DNA of 30,306 nt, taken from the NCBI GenBank assembly GCA_034005175.1, contig JAVEVF010000009.1:1-30306 (forward strand), written 5' to 3'. The position numbers and the translations under genes were made by a program. Numbering within the stretch: position 1 is the first letter of the stretch; every line of letters begins with the position of its first letter. Below, in pieces: positions 24,099 through 30,306 of the stretch. The notes below the pieces were generated by a model. The model ran no database searches. It saw only the letters and a program-made list of their open reading frames with translations, and had not been told where the DNA came from. This DNA is from JAVEVF01 sp034005175. GTDB lineage: Bacteria; Actinomycetota; Coriobacteriia; Anaerosomatales; SLCP01.

Positions 24099-25304
24099 AT
24101 GAGCCGTAACCCGTTTTCTGGCTACGCGGATCCAAAGCGACGTCCGCGCTACCTTGTTTGGACGGGTGCGGCCATCATCATCTTGATCACGGTGGTCATC
24201 ACGTCGCTCGGTGCAACGTCGACACGCTGGTTCTGCAACGATGTCTGCCACGTCGTGCACTACGACAATGCGCGTCAGTACGAGGCGTCCACACATTCGC
24301 GTATCTCGTGCCTAGCCTGTCACATTCCATCAAACCTCGACGGTCTGCGGTTCACGATAGAAAAGGCCGAGAAGCTCCCTGACGTCTGGCACGTGCTCGC
24401 AAACACCTTCCACCTGCCACCGAACAAAGACTCATACATCGCGCTCTCGATGGACGAGGTGCAGTGCACGCAGTGCCACAATCTCGACAACCGCGCTGCG
24501 ACCCCCACCGAAGGAGTCGTCATCGACCACACAGTGCACTCCGAGGCTGGCGTGGCATGTGCCATCTGTCACAACCGCGTCGCGCACCCGGAGATCTTCG
24601 AGCTCAAGCTGGAAGGCAACGAGAAGCACGAGGATTACATGGAGATGACGGCGTGTTTCCGCTGTCACACGCTCACAGGCTCCTCGCCCAGCGAGTTCAC
24701 CGCACCGGGGGCGTGCGAGGCGTGCCACACGCCGGACTTCGAGCGCGTGCCGGCAAGCCACGGCGTCGAGGGCTTTTACACCGAGTACGGGGATTCATCG
24801 GCGCATGCGCGCATGGCTGCCGAGGAGACAAGCAAGGTCGCGGCCGCCGAGGAGCGCTGGGCCGAGGTCGGGCCCGAGCTGCGCGCCAAGGGGCCGAAGC
24901 TGCTGTCGAGGCTGTTCCGGATACCGCACGGCGAGTTCCTCGATCTACCGCCGGTGGCGACGGTGAATGAATGCTCCACCTGCCATGTGACCGAGAAGTT
25001 CTGCGGGGAGTGCCACGGGTTGGAGATGCCGCACCCTGCAGGGTTCGTCGACGGGCACGCTGCAGCTGGCGACGCAGACCCGCAGATGTGTGCGCGCTGC
25101 CATAACAAGACTGGCGACCCGGCGCTGAACGTGACCGCGTGCGACCAGTGTCACCACTCGGCAGGCGACCCGCGCAAGCCCTGGCTAGCGCAGCACGATG
25201 ACGCCGCGCGCGCCACCGACATCCTCACCGACTGTTACCGTTGCCACGAAGAGGTGTTCTGCTCTGGGTGTCACGTGCGGGGCGAGAAGCCAAGCAGGTA
25301 CTAG
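24099..25304 (+). CDS. Membrane-anchored 12-haem cytochrome c, NapC/NirT-like N-terminus
   Basis: The 401-residue protein has a basic N-terminus and one transmembrane helix at ~19-37 (LVWTGAAIIILITVVITSL). A NapC/NirT-like arrangement follows, with the first haem site close to the membrane. Eleven CxxCH sites are present (CLACH, CTQCH, CAICH, CFRCH, CEACH, CSTCH, CGECH, CARCH, CDQCH, CYRCH, CSGCH). One atypical CX3CH site (Cys46-NDV-Cys50-His) comes first. A lysine/glutamate-rich helical insert separates haems 6 and 7. ATG 24099 is set by GGAGGAG at ~24088-24094; the in-frame GTG at 23955 has no ribosome site. It probably takes electrons from menaquinol to periplasmic carriers such as the 20-haem protein encoded downstream. 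It is convergent with the MFS gene. Confidence 0.88.
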   Translation: MSRNPFSGYADPKRRPRYLVWTGAAIIILITVVITSLGATSTRWFCNDVCHVVHYDNARQYEASTHSRISCLACHIPSNLDGLRFTIEKAEKLPDVWHVLANTFHLPPNKDSYIALSMDEVQCTQCHNLDNRAATPTEGVVIDHTVHSEAGVACAICHNRVAHPEIFELKLEGNEKHEDYMEMTACFRCHTLTGSSPSEFTAPGACEACHTPDFERVPASHGVEGFYTEYGDSSAHARMAAEETSKVAAAEERWAEVGPELRAKGPKLLSRLFRIPHGEFLDLPPVATVNECSTCHVTEKFCGECHGLEMPHPAGFVDGHAAAGDADPQMCARCHNKTGDPALNVTACDQCHHSAGDPRKPWLAQHDDAARATDILTDCYRCHEEVFCSGCHVRGEKPSRY

Positions 25305-25308
25305 GGCT

Positions 25309-25339
25309 GAGGTGCGTGGTGCGTGCCACCGCGTACCTC
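25309..25339. terminator. Possible bidirectional terminator hairpin between convergent genes
   Basis: GAGGT and ACCTC form the outer stem, with GCG/CGC and TGG/CCA pairs inside and small bulges. It sits in the 39-bp gap between the cytochrome stop and the MFS stop. There is no U-tract on either side, so termination by this hairpin is plausible but not certain. Confidence 0.35.
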
Positions 25340-25343
25340 GGCG

Positions 25344-26609
25344 TTACGGCAGCGGCGAGAACGGTTCATCGGGACCCACCATCTCGGCCAGATCAAGCTT
25401 GCGTGCCGGACGCGCGCTCATCTCACGGTCGATGGAGCGGGCTGTCCCCAGCGAAAGCAACATCACGAACGATGCCATAAGCGCACCGGCGATCATGGTC
25501 TGCTGCACCCCTATGAGTCCCGCTAGCGCAGGCGCGAACGCGAGCGGCAGCATCTCACCTGCTCGGCGATGCACTTCGGCGGTCCCCATCACACGCCCCA
25601 CCGAGGTCGGCGGCGAATCCCGGTGGATAAGCGTGCGCCACAGCGGCGCGAACAAGCCAGTGATCGCGCCCCACGTGAGTGCGCCCACAAGCACGATGCG
25701 AAGGTCTGCGAAACCCACATACAGAATGGATGCGAACCCGCTCGCCGCTACCGTGGCGACCAGTCCCTGTGCCGAGATGGCGCTGTCGCGTAGCCGAGGG
25801 AGGATGGCCGCGCCAATCAGCATCCCCAACCCGTAGATGGCATTCACCCATCCAAGCGTATCTGCTCCGCCGCGTACCACATCTCGGAAGAACAGCGGCT
25901 CGAGAACGCCAAATGAGCCGAAACTCACCCACAGGAGCGTCCCTGCGAACACGTAGTATCTCAGCGCGCGGGCGCTGTACGTGACCTTCATCCCCTTAAC
26001 GAACGCGCGGATGGCGTTGGGGTGGCCCTCGGCGACGTCATGGCCGAAGGGGGCGCGGGCAAGGCGCGTCTGCCAGACGAGCACCGCGGCAGCCACCGAG
26101 GTCACCGCATCGAACACGAACACCCAGTCAAGCGCGATGTGGCGCACGAGCAAGGCGCCTATCGCAGGCCCCATGACAAACGAGACCGAGGTGGCGCCGT
26201 TGACGGTTGAGTTGATGCGCCGCAGTTCGTTGGGGTCGTGGGTGAGATACGGTGCGAACGCCTCGCCTGAGATGCCCACCGGTGTTCCCACGAGTGCCCA
26301 CAGGGCGGCGGTGAGAGTGAGGGTGCTCATGGAGTCGGCGAAGATGAAGATGAGTGCCGCGGGGGCGAAGAGCACCTCGGCGGCCACCAGCACGACACGC
26401 GGGCCGTAGCGGTCGATGAGCACGCCGGAGACTGCGCTTCCGATGAGCGATGAGAGCGAGAGCGCCAGCATGAGTACAGAGAGCTGGCCCGCCGTGGCGT
26501 GCAGCTCAAAGGCGGCCTTGCCCCAGACGCCGACAAAGAATGCGGCTTCGCTGCCCACGCGCGAAAGGAAGCGGGCTGCTAGCACTCTATGTAGGTCGAT
26601 TCGTCTCAC
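25344..26609 (-). CDS. Major facilitator superfamily transporter
   Basis: The ~421-residue membrane protein has about 12 hydrophobic helices and MFS motifs. A motif-A-like GVLIDRYGPRVVLVAAEVLF occurs in loop 2-3, with GGADTLGWVNAIYGLGMLIGAAILP in the second half. The pattern resembles the MFS_3/enterobactin- or macrolide-efflux group, but the substrate is unknown. I chose GTG 26609, with AGAAGG eight bases upstream on the minus strand. The open frame continues to 26780, but the added residues are Arg/Cys-rich and not transporter-like, and they overlap the promoter of the divergent cytochrome gene. It separates the two cytochrome transcription units and may be unrelated to them. Confidence 0.8.
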   Translation of the reverse strand: MRRIDLHRVLAARFLSRVGSEAAFFVGVWGKAAFELHATAGQLSVLMLALSLSSLIGSAVSGVLIDRYGPRVVLVAAEVLFAPAALIFIFADSMSTLTLTAALWALVGTPVGISGEAFAPYLTHDPNELRRINSTVNGATSVSFVMGPAIGALLVRHIALDWVFVFDAVTSVAAAVLVWQTRLARAPFGHDVAEGHPNAIRAFVKGMKVTYSARALRYYVFAGTLLWVSFGSFGVLEPLFFRDVVRGGADTLGWVNAIYGLGMLIGAAILPRLRDSAISAQGLVATVAASGFASILYVGFADLRIVLVGALTWGAITGLFAPLWRTLIHRDSPPTSVGRVMGTAEVHRRAGEMLPLAFAPALAGLIGVQQTMIAGALMASFVMLLSLGTARSIDREMSARPARKLDLAEMVGPDEPFSPLP

Positions 26610-26755
26610 TGGACATGCCTTCTGCTGGAGAGGGACGAGCCCTGCCGTCGCAGCGCGCGAACGGCTGTGCCTGGCAACCCGCACCACAGGGCATGGTATG
26701 CGTTTCTCACGCACTCTGATACAGATAACGCAGTTTCCGTAGAGACCCCCGCGCA
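26610..26755. other. Divergent intergenic region between MFS and 20-haem cytochrome genes
   Basis: The 268-bp gap between the divergent genes should hold promoters for both. An inverted repeat TGCGT-N5-ACGCA lies at 26699-26713, 43 bases upstream of the cytochrome -35 box. It could be an activator or repressor site. I cannot assign a convincing minus-strand promoter for the MFS gene. Confidence 0.35.
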
Positions 26756-26785
26756 TTGACACCAGATTATCCCTGGTCATACACT
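26756..26785 (+). promoter_or_regulatory. Strong promoter with internal palindrome, for 20-haem cytochrome operon
   Basis: A perfect TTGACA -35 box (26756-26761) is followed after 18 bases by TACACT (26780-26785). The spacer holds an inverted repeat, ACCAG-N7-CTGGT (26761-26777), which could be an operator where a repressor would block polymerase. The predicted transcript starts near 26792, leaving a leader of about 86 bases before the cytochrome ATG. Confidence 0.6.
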
Positions 26786-26877
26786 ATATGGATGCGTCGC
26801 AAGCACCTCGCGCGACGTTCACGACCGCAGCGGGGGCGCGGCCCACGTCTGCCTGGCTCCCCACGAGGAGCGTTTGA

Positions 26878-28542
26878 ATGCAGCGTTCGGCCCGGACAGC
26901 TGTTCTCCGGCGCACGTCATGGCTCGTAACCGTGACGCTTCTCGCCATTGCGTTGGCATGGGTCCTCGCGGCATCCACGCCTGCCTCCGACATCCCTGTC
27001 GTTGACATGACCGGCGAGGTCACGCAGGATTCCTGCAGCCCCTGTCATGCACGCCTCGACGAGGCCGATACCCCCGGGCTCATATACAGCCATGGCACGC
27101 ACATGATGATCGCGTGTTCGGTGTGTCACCCCTCCATGCCGCATGAGGCTGGCCAGACCACCCGGCCTCAGATGCCGATCTGTTTCACCTGTCATGGCGT
27201 CCCTCACACGGCCGGCCCCACGCTTGCCTCAGGCGAGTGCGAGACGTGCCACACACCTGAGTTCGAGAGACGCCCTGCCTCGCATGTCGAGACCTGGGAT
27301 GCATCCCCGCATGCCGAGGCGGTTGCCGAGGGCGGCTCCAACCAGTGCATGCTGTGCCACTACGCACCTGTCGACTGCGACGCATGCCACCAGGAGCAAG
27401 CCATCGAGGCCGGCCCGATGCCACCAGGCTATCTGTCATCGTGGCCCGTCGCCCCCACGCGCCCGTCCTGGGAGATCGCGCTCGGCGGCACGCCCACCGT
27501 GAGCCAGTGCGTCTTCTGCCACGATGACCTCGACACCTTCGCGCCTGGCCGCATCATCTTCGCGCACGGCGACCATCTCCCGCTCGGCATCTCATGCCAG
27601 GCGTGCCACCCGAGCTTCCCGCACTCCACCGAAGGCACGCGCCGGAACAAGATGGTGGAGTGCTACCGCTGCCACAGCCTGCAGCACTCCGAGCAAGGGC
27701 TCGTCGCCACAGAGGAGTGTGTTGACTGTCACCCGCCCGGATTCCAGCTCATCCCTGAGAACCACACGCCGCGTTTCACCGCCGGCGAGCACAAAGCCAT
27801 GGTCGAGGAGGATGAGACCTACTGCACGATGTGCCACAAGAGCGCGTTTTGCCAGGAGTGTCACCGCGCCAAGCGCCGTCTGGCAGACGGCTCCAAGCCG
27901 AGATGGGTCATTCCTGAGGACCACCAGGAGTCGGTGTGGCTTTCGCAGCACGGGCCGAGGTTCCTCGCCGCCACCGGCACATGCTGGGCATGTCATGACT
28001 CGCCTTCGTGTTCGCGCTGCCACCAGACTCCCATGCCTCATCCCAATGACTGGCTGGACGCACACGGAGACTCGGAGTTCAGCGCGCGCGACGATGCCGA
28101 CTGTGATCTGTGCCATACCGATCGCGAGTGGTGTCAGGACTGTCACCATGAACAGGTGCGGCAGGTAGAGCTCGTCGAGGAGAACTGCACACCATGCCAT
28201 CCTCAGATGACCACCCGGCCGCGAACCCAGCTACGTGACCGCAAGCTCGCGCCGCACGCGGTGCACTTCGAGGTGAGAGAGGTCAAGGGCCGGCCGTACC
28301 GCTGCTATGAGTGCCACACCACCTGGGGCAGCCCAGGCCGCAACGGTAACGGTAACGGAAACGGGCATGTGGGATCTCCCACCGAGCTCGGCCATGACTT
28401 CAGAATGTGTTACGACTGTCACGGAGCACTGGACTTTCGGAGCGTACTTATCGCACCATGGCCAGGCGCACAGTTGTGTGGCCGGTGCCACCCCGAAGGA
28501 CCAGTGGCGCCCTCGGACCGTCCCGCGGCGCAGCTGCAGTGA
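26878..28542 (+). CDS. 20-haem cytochrome c, exported
   Basis: The 554-residue protein begins with an Arg-containing N-terminus and a hydrophobic segment (~15-32, WLVTVTLLAIALAWVLAAS) that is a signal peptide or anchor. I count 20 CxxCH motifs, from CSPCH to CGRCH, about one per 26 residues. Many histidines between them can act as distal ligands. The spacing recurs in pairs (e.g. CMLCH-CDACH, CTMCH-CQECH, CWACH-CSRCH, CDLCH-CQDCH). A short Asn-Gly linker (residues 489-496) separates the last two haems from the rest. It starts at ATG 26878 after GAGGAG. It heads an operon with TPR and NHL proteins. A role as periplasmic or surface electron conduit is inferred from haem number and export. Confidence 0.9.
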   Translation: MQRSARTAVLRRTSWLVTVTLLAIALAWVLAASTPASDIPVVDMTGEVTQDSCSPCHARLDEADTPGLIYSHGTHMMIACSVCHPSMPHEAGQTTRPQMPICFTCHGVPHTAGPTLASGECETCHTPEFERRPASHVETWDASPHAEAVAEGGSNQCMLCHYAPVDCDACHQEQAIEAGPMPPGYLSSWPVAPTRPSWEIALGGTPTVSQCVFCHDDLDTFAPGRIIFAHGDHLPLGISCQACHPSFPHSTEGTRRNKMVECYRCHSLQHSEQGLVATEECVDCHPPGFQLIPENHTPRFTAGEHKAMVEEDETYCTMCHKSAFCQECHRAKRRLADGSKPRWVIPEDHQESVWLSQHGPRFLAATGTCWACHDSPSCSRCHQTPMPHPNDWLDAHGDSEFSARDDADCDLCHTDREWCQDCHHEQVRQVELVEENCTPCHPQMTTRPRTQLRDRKLAPHAVHFEVREVKGRPYRCYECHTTWGSPGRNGNGNGNGHVGSPTELGHDFRMCYDCHGALDFRSVLIAPWPGAQLCGRCHPEGPVAPSDRPAAQLQ

Positions 28543-28568
28543 CCTTCAAGGCCAGGGAGACGACGCAC

Positions 28569-29624
28569 ATGCAAGACGAGACGACCCGCAGCGCCGCGAC
28601 ACATACATCACACTCGCGCGTCGGACGACCTCTGCTCGATCGCATCCTTGCCGCCGTAGGCGCACTCCTGCTCGTGGCAGTATTCGCGGCGGGCGTCTAT
28701 CTCGCGTACTCCATCGCCGAGACGCGTGCCATGGAGCAGGGCTCCACCCCGCGCTCTCGCTTGATCGCCGAGCTACACGCGAAGGTGGAGGAATCTCCCA
28801 ACGATGCCTCCTTGCGCGTGCAGCTCGGCGAGCTTTATGCCGCTGACGGCCGCACCGCAGACGCCGTGCGCGAACTCAGGGTCGCTCTTGAGATCGACCC
28901 CGAGCACGCCGGCGCATATCTGCTGCTTGGCGTGGTGGCGCTTATGGACAAGGACTACGCGCAGGCCGATACGTTCTTCCACAAGGTGCTGGAGCTCACT
29001 GAGGGCAAGGAGTTCCAGAACCTCATGCTCAACCGCGAGCTCGCGTACTTCTATCTCGGCGAGTCGGCGCTTGACCAAGCCAACTACGAGGATGCTATCG
29101 GCTACTTCAAGGCCACCATCCGCATGAACAAGAGCGCCTCAGACGCGTACTTCGGCCTGGGGATGGCGTTCAAGGGTATCGAAGATTACCCGGCGGCGCT
29201 TGAGCAGTTCGAGATCACGCTTGCCTTCGATCCTAAGTTCGCACAGGCGCACTACGAGATGGGCCAGATCTATCTGGCGATGGACGACCGCATCAACGCG
29301 GCGGTGCACTTCGCCGAGTCAGCACGGCTGGAGCCTGATAGCGAGCTTCCCGCCGAGGCGCTCTCCTCGCTCGGCAGCGCGGAGGACTGGGAGACCAAGG
29401 CGCGCTCGGCGCTCGCTGCAGGTGATACGGACGCAGCGCTGGAGGCCGCGCTCATAACGCGCGCGCTTGACCCTGAGTCGGTGGACTTCGCCATCCTGCA
29501 TGCCGAGGTGCTTGAAGCCATGGACAAGCGCAAGGACGCGCTTGACGTCTACGGTGAGGCGCTGACACTCGCACCTGATGACGCGAGGATCAAAGCCGCC
29601 ATCGAGAGACTCGAACAACAATGA
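28569..29624 (+). CDS. Membrane-anchored TPR protein
   Basis: The 351-residue protein has a short cytoplasmic tail, one transmembrane helix at ~26-48 (ILAAVGALLLVAVFAAGVYLAYSI), and then several tetratricopeptide repeats. Examples are LRVQLGELYAADGRTADAVRELRVALEIDPEHAGAYLLLG, AYFYLGESALDQANYEDAIGYFKATI, DAYFGLGMAFKGIEDYPAALEQFEITLAFDP and AHYEMGQIYLAMDD. The repeats should face the outside. ATG 28569 has AGGGAG upstream, 26 bases after the 20-haem gene. The TPRs probably scaffold assembly or maturation of the cytochrome, but CcmH/NrfG-type haem-lyase residues are not seen. Function remains inferred from context. Confidence 0.82.
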   Translation: MQDETTRSAATHTSHSRVGRPLLDRILAAVGALLLVAVFAAGVYLAYSIAETRAMEQGSTPRSRLIAELHAKVEESPNDASLRVQLGELYAADGRTADAVRELRVALEIDPEHAGAYLLLGVVALMDKDYAQADTFFHKVLELTEGKEFQNLMLNRELAYFYLGESALDQANYEDAIGYFKATIRMNKSASDAYFGLGMAFKGIEDYPAALEQFEITLAFDPKFAQAHYEMGQIYLAMDDRINAAVHFAESARLEPDSELPAEALSSLGSAEDWETKARSALAAGDTDAALEAALITRALDPESVDFAILHAEVLEAMDKRKDALDVYGEALTLAPDDARIKAAIERLEQQ

Positions 29625-29654
29625 TCCTGACGGCTGTTGACGAGAGGGGCCCGC

Positions 29655-30306
29655 GTGACCAAGCGGCGTAAGAGGCTTATCCTAGCCATCCTCATCCTAC
29701 TGCTTCTGTTGCTGTGCCTCGGGGCCACGATCATCAACTACCGGGCCACCAAGCAGCTCTCTCTCCCGTTCATCAAGGTGTCGACGGGCCAGCTCACTCC
29801 TCCGCAGTACCTCTACTCGTTCAGCGGGCCTGAGGGCGAACGGCTCACTCGGCCGATCGGGATCGCCTCTTTCGGTGGGTCCGTGTATGTTCCCGACTCG
29901 CGCGAGGGCAAGGTCTTCGTGTTCAGTGCCGAAGGAGACCTGCAGTACACGTTTGGCGAAGACATACTCATCACACCGCTGTATGTGGCACGAAACCCCA
30001 AGGATGGCTTGTTCTACGTCTCTGATCGCCGTACGCGCTCGGTACAGGTCTTCGAGTTCGACGGCACGTGGGTCAAAGCATTCGACCCGCAGCTTCCGCC
30101 AGAAGAGCTCCCGAGCTTTGAGACAGGCGGCGTGCAGTGGGTGCCGCTTGCCATCGCGTTCGATCCTGACGGCACCATGTACGTGAGCGACCTGCTGAAG
30201 AGCCACCGGGTGCTCGCGTTTGACCCAGAGGGTACGTTCAAGTGGTCCTCGGGCACAACGGGTATCGCCGAGAGCGCCACGTCCGATCCGGGGTACTTCC
30301 AGTTCC
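29655..30306 (+). CDS. Membrane-anchored NHL-repeat beta-propeller protein, 3' end cut by window
   Basis: Translation from GTG 29655 runs to the window edge (217 codons). A transmembrane anchor at ~8-24 (LILAILILLLLLLCLGA) is followed by repeated propeller blades. One is RPIGIASFGGSVYVPDSREGKVFVFSAEGDLQYTFG; others are PKDGLFYVSDRRTRSVQVFEFDGTWVKAF and LAIAFDPDGTMYVSDLLKSHRVLAFDPEG. These match NHL/6-bladed propeller proteins. GAGAGGGG lies just upstream of the start, 30 bases after the TPR gene, so all three are one operon. Such propellers often accompany multihaem cytochrome clusters, perhaps in assembly or surface display, which is an inference. Confidence 0.82.
   Translation, partial: MTKRRKRLILAILILLLLLLCLGATIINYRATKQLSLPFIKVSTGQLTPPQYLYSFSGPEGERLTRPIGIASFGGSVYVPDSREGKVFVFSAEGDLQYTFGEDILITPLYVARNPKDGLFYVSDRRTRSVQVFEFDGTWVKAFDPQLPPEELPSFETGGVQWVPLAIAFDPDGTMYVSDLLKSHRVLAFDPEGTFKWSSGTTGIAESATSDPGYFQF

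Noticed and set aside
26610..26780. 57-residue extension of the MFS protein to 26780
   Set aside because: The residues are Arg- and Cys-rich with no helix pattern, and the DNA contains the promoter of the divergent cytochrome operon.

Overview
The window looks like chromosomal DNA from a high-GC anaerobic actinobacterium, probably a Coriobacteriia-type lineage (Anaerosomatales/OPB41-like). This placement is an inference. It rests on an actinobacterial DUF2469 protein, a MetV-MetF pair, a molybdopterin (probably tungsten) aldehyde:ferredoxin oxidoreductase (AOR), many ferredoxin-type proteins, and two large multihaem cytochromes c. I see no phage genes, transposases, CRISPR arrays, rRNA or tRNA. 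Most of the sequence is densely packed coding DNA.

Region 1 (1-4912, + strand) is a one-carbon and methionine operon. It holds the C-terminal end of a homocysteine biosynthesis protein (DUF39/COG1900), a NIL-domain ferredoxin, a cobalamin-dependent methionine synthase without a reactivation domain, MetV and MetF. The last three are joined by ATGA overlaps. A COG2122/UPF0280 gene at 12.2 kb is the likely third partner in making homocysteine from sulfide.

Region 2 (4919-8658, - strand) holds a dicluster ferredoxin, an AOR-type oxidoreductase, a MoaD/ThiS-like sulfur carrier and a ThiF/MoeB-like E1 enzyme. This looks like an aldehyde oxidation module with its own cofactor-sulfur proteins. A perfect 32-bp palindrome separates the AOR gene from the MoaD gene.

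Region 3 (8783-13281) holds dihydrolipoyl dehydrogenase and lipoyl synthase, a convergent ferritin-like/GGDEF diguanylate cyclase, the divergent COG2122 gene and DUF2469.

Region 4 (13289-23609, + strand) holds ligA, gatC and gatA. A winged-helix / phasin-like / ABC1-kinase operon follows, then gatB and a Kef-type cation:proton antiporter whose start codon is unclear.

Region 5 (23610-30306) concerns electron transfer. A promoter leads directly into a roughly 174-nt structured RNA upstream of a membrane-anchored 12-haem NapC-like cytochrome. A convergent MFS transporter follows. A strong promoter with a built-in palindrome then drives a 20-haem cytochrome, a membrane TPR protein and a membrane-anchored NHL beta-propeller that is cut by the window end. 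Together these look like a respiratory or extracellular electron-transfer system taking electrons from the quinone pool. The structured leader and the cytochrome-TPR-propeller cluster are the most interesting parts of the window.
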